NCBI GenBank assembly: GCA_021739635.1
Contig: JAIPBH010000017.1
Location: 1-45,974 of the forward strand
DNA length: 45,974 bases
Direction: 5' to 3'
From: Flavobacteriaceae bacterium
Lineage (GTDB): Bacteria; Bacteroidota; Bacteroidia; Flavobacteriales; Flavobacteriaceae
The first letter of the stretch is position 1, and each line of letters starts with the position of its first letter. The notes beneath the pieces were generated by a model that was not told the origin of the DNA, searched no databases, and worked only from the letters and a program-made list of their open reading frames with translations. Positions 29,119-38,017 of the stretch are shown here, piece after piece. Position numbers and translations under genes: made by a program.

Positions 29119-31869
29119 TTATAAGTTATTTATTGTCCAAGACACATAATACATAGAGCCTATAAATCCTGTACCAAAAGCAGTAGTGTATTCTTTACCA
29201 GTAAGGTTGGTGCCTCCAACTTTAAAAGTTGATTTTAAACTAGGTACAATTAAATTAATTTGAGCATCTAAAACATGATATTCTGGAACAACTCCATCTC
29301 CAAAAGTAGCTTCCCAGAAATAATCATCACTAAATCTGTACGATACGTTAAAGCCAAAGTTTTTGAACAACTCAGTATTACCAAAAGATGCTTTAAATTT
29401 GTGCTCTGGTGTATTGAAATTGGTTACAAAACTAGGATATTTAGCCTGGTCAAAGTCAAGTTTTGCATAGGTATAACTTCCACTTAAATCAAAATTACCT
29501 AATACTTTTGTTGACAAACCAATAGAAGCTCCATAAGATTTAACATCTGCTTCGGCGTTTGTATAAGAACCATAGATTTGATAGTCTCTATTTTTTATAG
29601 CTTCAAAAGATAAAGTGCCATCACCAACGGTTCCATAAAATGGAGAAATAACTCGTCCTTGAGAAATGAAATCTTTGTACTTGTTATAATACGCACTAAA
29701 ATCTACAATTAAGTGGCTAAACTTACCTCTATAGCCAACTTCTGCCGTGCTTATTTGTTCAGGTTTTATTAGACCAGGATTAGCAACTTGTAAAAGATCA
29801 GCATTTCCAGCAGCAGCAGCAGCAAGTGCTGAAGCTGCAGTATATGAATTAGTATAACCTGCCCCACCTGTTTGTGTCACTGTAGCTGGCTGTCCTAATA
29901 ATTGACCTGATGCACTAATATTATAAGTTCTAGAAAAGCGGTCTAAATTGTCTGATGCAGAACCTACTAAAACATAGGCACCAGTATCTAAACCAATAAA
30001 TAAATCTTGTGTTGTTGGATTTCTAAATCCTGTTTGAACAGAAGCTCTGAAATTATGATTTTTGTTTACTGTTAAACCAGCTGATATTCTAGGAGAAAAG
30101 AAACCATCAAAGTATTCTGATTTATCATATCGAATAGAACCTGTTAATTTTAAATCAAGAGCATCACTTAATTCTAGATTTTTCTGAATTTGGGAATATA
30201 CTCCATATTCTGAATAATTAATAGGACCATCACTATCTGTGTAAATAGTGCCAGAAGAGTTTAAACTGTATTTTCTGTAAGAACCACCAATTTGAATTTC
30301 GGCGATATCTGTTAAATGGCTAAAGTTATAATTTCCATCAGCATGATAGTATTTTGATGCATCCTGAAATTTAGACCCTGTCACTAAATTGGGGTCATTT
30401 ATGCTTTTATTATAGGCTGCAATGAATTCTGGACTACCAGGTTCAAAACGTCCGTTTTCTGCAGCGGCTCTTGCTGCTGCATGAGCTTGCTCTTCTGTAG
30501 CTCCTGCAAAAGTAGCACCAACATAGTTGCTAATATAATCTCCAAACCATTGTGTATCGCTTTTCCAAGCACGGTTAATTTGAATAGCTGTAGCTTCCAT
30601 ATCGTAAGATTTCCCAGCTTTATCGCCAACAACGTAACCTCTTATAAAGAAATTTCTATTTTTTATTTCAAGTTTATGTTGTTCTTGAAAAAAGCCGTTA
30701 ATATGATATCTGTTGGTTCCTTGGTATATGGTTGAGCCTGTACCTGCTTTGCCAACATATGATATTTCAAAGTCATTTTCAAAAGGTCTATAGTATAATC
30801 CCCAATCTGCTTTGATGCTTTCAGCATTATAATCTGTTAAGTCTTTTTCGTCATAGCCAGTTCTGCTAACATTTACATTTGGAACAACTCCCAATCCACC
30901 AGCAGCAGCTCTAATATTAGTAAAAACAATATCTCCATAGACATTAACTCCATTATAATTTATATTTGTTGCTCTTGTGCCACCATCTGAATTTTTATCT
31001 ACTTCACTATTTGCGGCCCAATCGGTTCCTTTTAGATAACCAAAATTCACTTTTGCTGCAAATTTATTGCTAAACTTATAGGCTGCGCGAACTCCAAAAT
31101 CTCTGTATGTATTATCTCCGGCTGCTTTTTGAGACGTTATGCCTTGTTTATAATAGGTGCTTATACCAGCGTAATCAAAAGGATTTTTACTTTGCATAAA
31201 TAAAATACCATTGAAGGCATTTGCACCGTATAATGCAGAAGAAGCTCCTGGGAGTAATTCAACACTTTGAACATCAGTTTCAATCATACCCACTAAATTT
31301 CCAATAGGAAAGTTTAAGGCTGGAGTTGAGTTGTCCATGCCATCTACCAATTGCATAAAACGATTGTTGGCAAAGGTTGCAAAACCACGTGTGTTAACAG
31401 ATTTAAAGGTTAAACTATTGGTGTTGACATCTACGCCTTTAAGGTTTTCTAAGCCATCATAAAAGTCAACTGATGAGGTACTTTTAATTTCTTTAAGACC
31501 CAAACGTTCAACAGTAACCGGTGATTCAAATATACGCTCTGGAGTTCTTGAAGCAGAAATAACAACTTCATCTAAAGACGTTCCTTCTTTAAGAACAAAA
31601 TTAATGGTTTGATTGTTTTTTGTGACTTCTTGAGTTACAGTTTCAAATCCCACACTACTTGCTTGTAGTGTAAATGGAGGGTTTGAATTTACTTTAATGG
31701 TAAAACCACCATCAAAGTCTGTAACGGTTCCTGTTGAAGTACCAATGACCAAGATGTTAGCTCCTGGAATTGGTTGACTGCTATCATCAACAACAGTTCC
31801 TGAAATGGTTGTTTGAGAGTAGGAAATACTACAAATAAACAACAGTAAAAAAGGGAGAATTGTTTTCAT
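29119..31869 (-). CDS. TonB-dependent receptor with CarboxypepD_reg-like domain
   Basis: A 916-aa outer-membrane receptor. Signal peptide 1-18 (SISYSQ). Residues about 20-100 are the carboxypeptidase-regulatory-like beta domain (TISGTVVDDSSQPIPGANI). The plug follows at about 105-230 (LDEVVISASRTPERI, 'VNTRGFATFANNRFMQLVDGMDN', 'VELLPGASSALYGANAFNGIL'). The rest is the barrel, ending 'YYVSWTINNL'. There is no SusD partner; instead an SGNH/GDSL lipoprotein begins 1 nt downstream, so I infer an uptake-plus-esterase pair for an ester-containing substrate. A GCA-repeat alanine tract codes for AAAAA near residue 685. Confidence 0.9.
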   Translation of the reverse strand: MKTILPFLLLFICSISYSQTTISGTVVDDSSQPIPGANILVIGTSTGTVTDFDGGFTIKVNSNPPFTLQASSVGFETVTQEVTKNNQTINFVLKEGTSLDEVVISASRTPERIFESPVTVERLGLKEIKSTSSVDFYDGLENLKGVDVNTNSLTFKSVNTRGFATFANNRFMQLVDGMDNSTPALNFPIGNLVGMIETDVQSVELLPGASSALYGANAFNGILFMQSKNPFDYAGISTYYKQGITSQKAAGDNTYRDFGVRAAYKFSNKFAAKVNFGYLKGTDWAANSEVDKNSDGGTRATNINYNGVNVYGDIVFTNIRAAAGGLGVVPNVNVSRTGYDEKDLTDYNAESIKADWGLYYRPFENDFEISYVGKAGTGSTIYQGTNRYHINGFFQEQHKLEIKNRNFFIRGYVVGDKAGKSYDMEATAIQINRAWKSDTQWFGDYISNYVGATFAGATEEQAHAAARAAAENGRFEPGSPEFIAAYNKSINDPNLVTGSKFQDASKYYHADGNYNFSHLTDIAEIQIGGSYRKYSLNSSGTIYTDSDGPINYSEYGVYSQIQKNLELSDALDLKLTGSIRYDKSEYFDGFFSPRISAGLTVNKNHNFRASVQTGFRNPTTQDLFIGLDTGAYVLVGSASDNLDRFSRTYNISASGQLLGQPATVTQTGGAGYTNSYTAASALAAAAAGNADLLQVANPGLIKPEQISTAEVGYRGKFSHLIVDFSAYYNKYKDFISQGRVISPFYGTVGDGTLSFEAIKNRDYQIYGSYTNAEADVKSYGASIGLSTKVLGNFDLSGSYTYAKLDFDQAKYPSFVTNFNTPEHKFKASFGNTELFKNFGFNVSYRFSDDYFWEATFGDGVVPEYHVLDAQINLIVPSLKSTFKVGGTNLTGKEYTTAFGTGFIGSMYYVSWTINNL

Positions 31870-32079
31870 TTAAAAAATTAGTTTAGTTTTTGATTGCCAA
31901 TATAGAAAATAAAATATATCGACCTTTCATAAATGTAAAAAAATTTATGCAAGCATAGTATAATTTGTCAAAAAAAGCATAAAACATTTCCTTTATAAAT
32001 AAAAATAGAAAGATTTATTGAGAATTTAACACAATTTAAACCAAACCTATAAATAAAAAACAAAACACTCTTTTATTAT
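31870..32079. other. Intergenic region, glmS to TonB receptor
   Basis: About 210 bp, very AT-rich, between two minus-strand genes. It includes the inverted repeat CATAAAT (31928-31934) / ATTTATG (31943-31949). TATATTGG near 31898 (minus strand) is one mismatch from the -7 consensus for the receptor. No terminator for glmS was found. Confidence 0.45.
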
Positions 32080-33927
32080 CTATTCCACCGTAACAGACTT
32101 TGCTAAATTTCTTGGTTGATCTACATTTTTGCCTAATGACACTGCAATATGGTATGACAGTAATTGTAAAGGAATAGTAGTTAAAAGAGGAGATAAAGCT
32201 TCAAGTGTTTCAGGAACTTCAATAACGTGATCTGCTAATTCTCTAACATCAACATCACCTTCTGTAACAATACCTATAATTTTACCTTTTCGTGCTTTTA
32301 TTTCTTGAATATTACTTACAACTTTTTCATAATGCCCTTTCTTAGTAGCTATAACTACAATAGGCATGTTTTCATCAATTAAAGCAATAGGACCATGTTT
32401 CATTTCGGCAGCAGGATAGCCTTCTGCATGAATATAAGATATTTCTTTAAGTTTTAAAGCGCCTTCAAGTGCAACAGGGAAGTTATAACCTCTTCCTAAG
32501 TATAAGCAATTACGAGAATCTTTATAAATATCGGCTATCTTTTTAATATGAGCATCAGATTCTAGTGCTTTTTCAACTTTTTTAGGAATCATTTCCAATT
32601 CAAGTAAATGATGTCTGAAATCTGAACTTGAAATGGTTCCTTTGGCTCTGGCTAAACGCAGGGCAATAAGCGTTAATACTGTTATTTGTGTAGTAAATGC
32701 TTTAGTTGATGCCACACCAATTTCTGGTCCTGCATGTGTGTAAGCACCTGCATCTGTTTCTCTAGCTATAGAAGAGCCTACTACGTTACAAACTCCAAAA
32801 ACAAAAGCTCCTTTAGATTTTGCTAATTTAATGGCAGCAAGCGTATCTGCAGTTTCACCAGATTGTGAAATAGCTATGATAACATCTTTTTCGGTAATTA
32901 TAGGATTGCGGTATCTAAACTCTGAAGCATATTCAACTTCAACAGGTATTCTTGCTAAATCTTCAAAAATGTATTCTGCTACTAATCCAGCATGCCAAGA
33001 GGTTCCGCAGGCTACAATAATGATGCGGTCTGCAGCAAGAAATTTTTTCATGTTATCTTCAACACCGCTCATTTTTATTATCGCATCTTCTCTTAAAAGC
33101 CTTCCTCTGTAAGTATCGTTGATTGCTTTGGGTTGCTCGTAAATTTCCTTTAACATAAAGTGTTTAAAACCACCTTTTTCTATCTGTTCTAAATTTATTT
33201 GCAATTCTTGAACATAGGGATCTACTAAAGAGTCGTCTTTAATTTTTCTAACTTTAATATCCTTATTTAAACGGATAATAGCCATTTCTTCATCTTCTAA
33301 ATAAATGGCGTTTTTAGTGTATTCAATAAAAGGAGATGCGTCACTAGCAATAAAAAATTCGTCTTTGCCTACACCAATAGCTAAAGGGCTACCTAAACGA
33401 GCAATAATAATTTCATTAGGTTGAGTTTTATCAAAAACAGCAATAGCGTAAGCACCAATAACTTGGTTTAATGCTATTTGGACGGCTTTTCCTAATTTTA
33501 CGTTTTCTTTACTTTTTACGTCTTCAATTAGGTTAACTAAAACTTCTGTATCAGTATCTGATTTAAAAGTATATCCTCTTGAGGATAATTCCTTTTTTAA
33601 CGAGTCATAATTTTCAATAATCCCATTATGGATAATTACTAAATTTCCAGAGTTAGAATGATGTGGATGAGAGTTAACATCATTTGGTACGCCGTGTGTT
33701 GCCCATCTGGTATGGCCTATACCAATACTACCTGAATTAGAAATTTCATTTAATAATTTATTTTCTAGGTCAACAACTTTACCTTTGGTTTTACAAACTT
33801 TAAGGTCTTTACCATCAAATAATGCTATACCAGCACTATCATATCCTCGATATTCAAGTCTTTTTAGTCCTTCAATAATAATTGGGTAAGCCTCTCTAGG
33901 TCCAATGTATCCTACAATTCCACACAT
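32080..33927 (-). CDS. glmS: Glucosamine-6-phosphate synthase
   Basis: Glutamine:fructose-6-phosphate aminotransferase, 615 aa, which makes glucosamine-6-phosphate for peptidoglycan and LPS. The N-terminal glutaminase begins MCGIVGYIG with nucleophile Cys2 exposed after Met removal, and has RWATHG and the HNGIIENY block. Two SIS domains follow (ACGTSWHAGL, SQSGETADT, 'GRGYNFPVALEGALKLKEISY' in pieces) and the C-terminus ends in 'LAKSVTVE', the conserved final segment. No glmS ribozyme is expected in this phylum and none is visible in the 174-bp leader. Confidence 0.97.
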   Translation of the reverse strand: MCGIVGYIGPREAYPIIIEGLKRLEYRGYDSAGIALFDGKDLKVCKTKGKVVDLENKLLNEISNSGSIGIGHTRWATHGVPNDVNSHPHHSNSGNLVIIHNGIIENYDSLKKELSSRGYTFKSDTDTEVLVNLIEDVKSKENVKLGKAVQIALNQVIGAYAIAVFDKTQPNEIIIARLGSPLAIGVGKDEFFIASDASPFIEYTKNAIYLEDEEMAIIRLNKDIKVRKIKDDSLVDPYVQELQINLEQIEKGGFKHFMLKEIYEQPKAINDTYRGRLLREDAIIKMSGVEDNMKKFLAADRIIIVACGTSWHAGLVAEYIFEDLARIPVEVEYASEFRYRNPIITEKDVIIAISQSGETADTLAAIKLAKSKGAFVFGVCNVVGSSIARETDAGAYTHAGPEIGVASTKAFTTQITVLTLIALRLARAKGTISSSDFRHHLLELEMIPKKVEKALESDAHIKKIADIYKDSRNCLYLGRGYNFPVALEGALKLKEISYIHAEGYPAAEMKHGPIALIDENMPIVVIATKKGHYEKVVSNIQEIKARKGKIIGIVTEGDVDVRELADHVIEVPETLEALSPLLTTIPLQLLSYHIAVSLGKNVDQPRNLAKSVTVE

Positions 33928-34053
33928 AAGTAATTAATTTTGATTTGGTTAATAATAGCAAGCGCAAATATGTAAAATAAATATCAATTAACATTTATTA
34001 TTATATAAAGTCAATGATTTATACGATGAAATTCATTTCTAATAAGGATAATT

Positions 34054-34107
34054 AACTAAAAGAATCGTGTAAAACCTCTTACAGATTATTAAACCATTCT
34101 TTTAGTT
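34054..34107. repeat. 12-bp inverted repeat spanning a stop codon
   Basis: AACTAAAAGAAT at 34054-34065 and ATTCTTTTAGTT at 34096-34107, with a 30-nt loop. The right arm covers the stop codon of the DUF4270 gene. The element may form a 3' mRNA stem; there is no strong T-tail. Confidence 0.65.
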
Positions 34108-35769
34108 TTCATCAGTAAAATAAATTTCTAATGACATTCTTTTGTTTTCTGGTACGCTTTCATTGCTGCCATATAATACCGTGCCTCTTGGAGTTATTAT
34201 TGAGGCTGAAGGTATTCCTGTAACTATGTCATTACTATTTAAAATAGGAGAGTTAGTTGTGTAATTTACATTAGTTGATAATACCAATCCTATTTTAGTA
34301 TTTGTAGAATCTTTAAGTAAAATATTGTTAAGGTGTTCTGTTATTCGTATTTTGTACTTGGCGTTTTCTCCGTTATCATCTGTAATTCGTTGTCCTAAAT
34401 GTACATATCTTGAATTATATGCATCAGTTGTGCTTCCGCTAGGGTCAAAATTATAATCTGTTAATGAGATATTATTTTTTATATCATAAGCATAAAGTCT
34501 ATCATATTTATGAAAATCATCAGACATAGTTTCATCTTCATGAACCACTAATTGAGCTTCATTAATAAGTTTTTTAAGAACGTAACTACCATTTTTTATT
34601 ATATAATTACCATTGGAATCAACCGCTCTATACATTTTCTTAAAACAATTCAGAGCTGTTTCTTGAGTTCCGTCACAATCTACATTACCACTTAAAATGT
34701 CAACTACTGCCATAGATCCTTCGGTACCTTTTAAATAAAGTTTTTCATCGCCATTTGTAGCATCACCATTTTCTAGTGACACTAAATTGTAATTATTTAT
34801 AAATGTATTTAATTTATTACCTGTAAAATTAAGCACATAGGTATCTGTTATTTTATCTGCGCCTTCAACCGTGGAGTCGTAAGAATAATAAATGGTAATA
34901 TTTGATCCAGAACCAGCAATATCTAATAGTATCATGTTGCCATCATTATTAATTGCTTCGGCTTTAAAATATAAACCTCTAAAATAATCATAAAAATTAT
35001 TTGAATTACTTAATACAGGGTCACCTTCTTTGTCAAAAATTAATGTTTTCCAAAAATCGGGACTTAAATTTTGTCTTAAAGCAGGAATAGTTCTTTCAGT
35101 TGTTTCTGAACCATCAGTGGCGGTTGTTTTTAAAATAATAGCATCACTACTTGGAACAAAATCATCGTTTTCAAAAATAAGAGCTCCCTTTTGTGTATCA
35201 AAATTTATTGGACCAGCTTCTGTAATAGCAAAATTATCAGTAGCATTTATTGTTCCGCTTGCGTTTGAATAATAATTCTGAGTTACGTTTAAATCTTCAT
35301 TAGGATTAAAATCTCTTAAGAAATAGTTGTTTTGATATATAGATAATTTAATTGGAGCGCTTCCGTATAAAGAATCTTGAATGGTGTAAATTGTATTATT
35401 ATTAGAATCTGTGCCCGTAACTCTGTTGTAATAAGGAATTGTTAAAACAACTGAATCAATAACCGGGTTAGTTCCAAAACTTGGGTTATATTCTGCAGGA
35501 GTCAATTGAGTAATAATACTTGCAGAAGTTTGACCGTAAGTAGGATCATTAAAGACACCTAGAAGGTTAGCGTTTAAATTATTTATTTTTAGAGAATCTA
35601 GTTTTTTGTTGAAAGAAACAATAGGAATTTGATTGTTACTTATATCAAAATTTTTTAAACCAATTACATCACTTTCAATAGAGTTAAAATCCTTGTCACA
35701 TGCAACAATTGCTGCTATAGTGAATAGTGAAAAACCAATAAATTTAAGGGCTTTAAATATTTTTTTCAT
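34102..35769 (-). CDS. DUF4270 lipoprotein
   Basis: A 555-aa predicted outer-membrane lipoprotein (IAAIVAC, Cys at residue 24). The N-terminal pattern after the lipobox (DxDFNSIESDVIG ... 'LLGVFNDPTYGQTSASIITQL') and 'NPVIDSVVLTIPYY' is typical of DUF4270. The C-terminal half reads as a beta-rich domain with 'NLSPDFWK' and 'PRGTVLYGSNES'. Function unknown. It follows the GT5-like gene by 25 bp on the same strand, a conserved pairing in Bacteroidota that I recall, which suggests a shared envelope role. Confidence 0.88.
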   Translation of the reverse strand: MKKIFKALKFIGFSLFTIAAIVACDKDFNSIESDVIGLKNFDISNNQIPIVSFNKKLDSLKINNLNANLLGVFNDPTYGQTSASIITQLTPAEYNPSFGTNPVIDSVVLTIPYYNRVTGTDSNNNTIYTIQDSLYGSAPIKLSIYQNNYFLRDFNPNEDLNVTQNYYSNASGTINATDNFAITEAGPINFDTQKGALIFENDDFVPSSDAIILKTTATDGSETTERTIPALRQNLSPDFWKTLIFDKEGDPVLSNSNNFYDYFRGLYFKAEAINNDGNMILLDIAGSGSNITIYYSYDSTVEGADKITDTYVLNFTGNKLNTFINNYNLVSLENGDATNGDEKLYLKGTEGSMAVVDILSGNVDCDGTQETALNCFKKMYRAVDSNGNYIIKNGSYVLKKLINEAQLVVHEDETMSDDFHKYDRLYAYDIKNNISLTDYNFDPSGSTTDAYNSRYVHLGQRITDDNGENAKYKIRITEHLNNILLKDSTNTKIGLVLSTNVNYTTNSPILNSNDIVTGIPSASIITPRGTVLYGSNESVPENKRMSLEIYFTDEN

Positions 35770-35794
35770 ATGTTTTTTTTGGAAGAAAATGAGT

Positions 35795-36604
35795 TTAAAT
35801 TAATACGGTAGAGTTCAAAAATTCTGTGTATGCTTGACCAAACTCATCTTTATACTTATATTCTAATACTGGTTTTTTGGAATCTTTTAAATACGTTTCT
35901 AAATCTTTTGGAATACTTTCAGAACCAACAATTAAAGCATCAGAATGGTTAATAGCAATTTTCATTAAATTTATGTATGATGGTACTTCAAGCACATTAA
36001 TAATGCCTTCTTCTATATTGTCAAATTTTATTTTGTCATACATATCCTTACTTAAGGTTTCATCAAAACTTTGACTGTATATTGAAGTAACAATTTTACT
36101 GTCGCTAAATAATGGTTCGTCTTTATAATATTCTTTTAAGTATAATGGCAATAATGATGCCAACCAACCATGTACATGTATAACGTCTGGAGACCAATTT
36201 AATTTTTTAACAGTTTCAATAACTCCTTTGGCAAAGAAAATAGCACGCTCATCATTATCTGGGAATAAATTTCCAGTTTCATCTGTTAATGTTGCTTTTC
36301 TTTTAAAATACTCATCATTATCAATAAAATAAACTTGAATTCGCTCTTTTGGAATAGAAGCTACTTTAATAATAAGAGGCATATCTAAATCATTAATCAC
36401 CAAATTTATTCCAGATAATCTTATAACTTCGTGTAATTGATGTCTTCTCTCATTAATATTACCGTATCTTGGCATGAATATCCTTATCTGTCCACCTTGT
36501 TGATTTACCAATCTAGGAGCTTCAAACGACATGGATGAAATTTCAGTTTCAGGTAAATAAGGCACTACTTCAGATGATACATATAATATCCTCTTATCTT
36601 TCAT
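35795..36604 (-). CDS. GT5-like protein (short 'glycogen synthase' homologue)
   Basis: A 269-aa protein matching only the N-terminal Rossmann half of GT5 glycogen/starch synthases: 'ILYVSSEVVPY', 'RIFMPRYGNINERRH', 'FPDNDERAIFFAKGVIE' and 'PDVIHVHGWLASLLPLYLK'. The ADP-glucose-binding KxGGL motif that should follow EVVPY is replaced by ETEISSMSFEAPR, and the whole C-terminal GT-B half is absent. Databases often call it glycogen synthase; catalytic activity is doubtful. It is upstream of and likely cotranscribed with the DUF4270 lipoprotein, and divergent from panC. Confidence 0.82.
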   Translation of the reverse strand: MKDKRILYVSSEVVPYLPETEISSMSFEAPRLVNQQGGQIRIFMPRYGNINERRHQLHEVIRLSGINLVINDLDMPLIIKVASIPKERIQVYFIDNDEYFKRKATLTDETGNLFPDNDERAIFFAKGVIETVKKLNWSPDVIHVHGWLASLLPLYLKEYYKDEPLFSDSKIVTSIYSQSFDETLSKDMYDKIKFDNIEEGIINVLEVPSYINLMKIAINHSDALIVGSESIPKDLETYLKDSKKPVLEYKYKDEFGQAYTEFLNSTVLI

Positions 36605-36800
36605 ATGTTAGTTTTTGTTGTTTTTTAATGGTTATATGAAGCACAATCTTGATGTTTTTAAGTGATAAAAACGGCAATAATTGCTTTTCATAAATAGGTT
36701 CCTTTTGAAAATTCAAAATAAAAAACACGCAAAAGTACAAAAATTTATGCAGATTGATTGTAAAATCTTAAGTTTGCACCCGTTAATTTTTTATTAAAAA
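36605..36800. promoter_or_regulatory. Divergent promoter region, GT5-like gene / panC
   Basis: TAAGTTTG at 36769-36776 is an exact TAnnTTTG element for panC, 25 bp before its ATG. CAAAAGTA at 36730-36737 is TACTTTTG on the minus strand, an exact element for the GT5-like gene. Neither has a clear -33 TTG at standard spacing. No gene seen in the region. Confidence 0.55.
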
Positions 36801-37649
36801 ATGGAAGTTTTTTCAGATAAAGAGCAAATTGCACATGTAATTGAAGGTTTTAAAGAGCAACAATTAACTATTGGGTTTGTACCAACTATGGGTGCTTTAC
36901 ACAAAGGGCATTTGGCTTTAGTTGAAAAGGCTTTAGAAAATAATAATAAGGTTGTTGTTAGCGTATTTGTTAATCCAACGCAATTTAATAATGTTGATGA
37001 CCTTAAAAAATATCCAAGAACCTTAGAAAAAGACGTTCTGCTTTTAGAAACAGTTTCAAAAGATATTTTAATTTTCGCACCTTCAGTAGATGATATTTAT
37101 GAAGGAAACACGGTTTCTCAACATTTTAATTTTGATGGACTTGAGCACGAAATGGAAGGCAAATTTAGAGAAGGGCATTTTGATGGTGTTGGAACTGTAG
37201 TAAAAAGATTGTTTGAAATTGTAAAGCCAGATAATGCTTATTTTGGTGAAAAAGATTTTCAGCAATTGCAAATTATTAAAAAGCTAGTTAGTAAATATTT
37301 TATTCCTGTAAATGTTATAGGATGTAAAATTCATAGAGAAACTAATGGTTTAGCAATGAGTTCTAGAAATACAAGGCTTACAGAAAATCAAAAAAAACAA
37401 GCGCCTTTTATTTATAAAACATTAAAATCTGCCAAAAAGTTTTTTGGCACAAAAAGTGCTAATTGGATATCAAAATGGGTTGATACTCAATTTATAAATA
37501 ATGAAGTTTTAAAACTAGAATACTTTATAATTGCAGATATAAACTCATTAAAACAAATTAGCAGAAAAACAAAAAACACAAAATATCGAGCGTTTATTGC
37601 AGTTTATGCAGGAGATATTCGACTAATAGATAATATAGCATTAAATTAA
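36801..37649 (+). CDS. panC: Pantothenate synthetase
   Basis: Pantoate-beta-alanine ligase, 282 aa, the last step of pantothenate synthesis, forming pantoyl-adenylate from pantoate and ATP and then joining beta-alanine. The nucleotidyltransferase HxGH motif occurs in [13 protein letters not shown], the '[12 protein letters not shown]' strand follows, then '[14 protein letters not shown]', '[13 protein letters not shown]', and the KMSKS-like 'LAMSSRN'. It is followed 13 bp later by panD, whose product supplies the beta-alanine, so the two genes cooperate. Confidence 0.97.
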   Translation: MEVFSDKEQIAHVIEGFKEQQLTIGFVPTMGALHKGHLALVEKALENNNKVVVSVFVNPTQFNNVDDLKKYPRTLEKDVLLLETVSKDILIFAPSVDDIYEGNTVSQHFNFDGLEHEMEGKFREGHFDGVGTVVKRLFEIVKPDNAYFGEKDFQQLQIIKKLVSKYFIPVNVIGCKIHRETNGLAMSSRNTRLTENQKKQAPFIYKTLKSAKKFFGTKSANWISKWVDTQFINNEVLKLEYFIIADINSLKQISRKTKNTKYRAFIAVYAGDIRLIDNIALN

Positions 37650-37650
37650 T

Positions 37651-37658
37651 TATCTTTG
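37651..37658 (+). promoter_or_regulatory. -7-like element at the panD start
   Basis: TATCTTTG fits TAnnTTTG exactly and ends 4 nt before the panD ATG. If used, transcription would begin at or near the start codon, giving a leaderless panD mRNA. A chance match is possible in AT-rich DNA. Confidence 0.35.
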
Positions 37659-37662
37659 CCAC

Positions 37663-38013
37663 ATGCAAGTTCAAGTAGTAAAATCAAAGATTCACAGAGT
37701 AAAATGTACAGGCGCAGACCTTAATTACATTGGTAGCATCACTATTGATGAAGATTTAATGGAAGCTGCAAACATTATACAAGGTGAAAAAGTTCAAATT
37801 GTTAATAATGACAATGGTGAACGATTAGATACTTATGTCATTCCAGGTCCAAGAAATAGTGGAGAAATTACACTTAATGGCGCAGCTGCCAGAAAAGTTG
37901 CAGTTGGTGATACCTTAATATTAATTACGTATGCTTTTATGGATATTGAAGAAGCTAAAACCTTTAAACCTTCATTAGTGTTTCCAGATGAGGCTACCAA
38001 CTTATTAAAATAA
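37663..38013 (+). CDS. panD: Aspartate 1-decarboxylase
   Basis: Pyruvoyl-dependent aspartate alpha-decarboxylase, 116 aa, which makes beta-alanine for PanC. The self-processing site is G24-S25 in YIGSIT, where Ser25 becomes the pyruvoyl group. The substrate-binding '[12 protein letters not shown]' (Arg54 region) and '[11 protein letters not shown]' strands are conserved. It is 13 bp downstream of panC. The TTG start of the next gene is 4 nt after the panD stop. Confidence 0.96.
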   Translation: MQVQVVKSKIHRVKCTGADLNYIGSITIDEDLMEAANIIQGEKVQIVNNDNGERLDTYVIPGPRNSGEITLNGAAARKVAVGDTLILITYAFMDIEEAKTFKPSLVFPDEATNLLK

Positions 38014-38017
38014 ACAC

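Noticed and set aside
29808-29825. Phase-variable GCA repeat in the TonB receptor
   Set aside because: The unit is 3 bp, so slippage would change the alanine count without a frameshift; the tract is short.
32080-34101. glmS ribozyme
   Set aside because: The 174-bp leader lacks the expected core and pseudoknot pattern, and the ribozyme is typical of Firmicutes.
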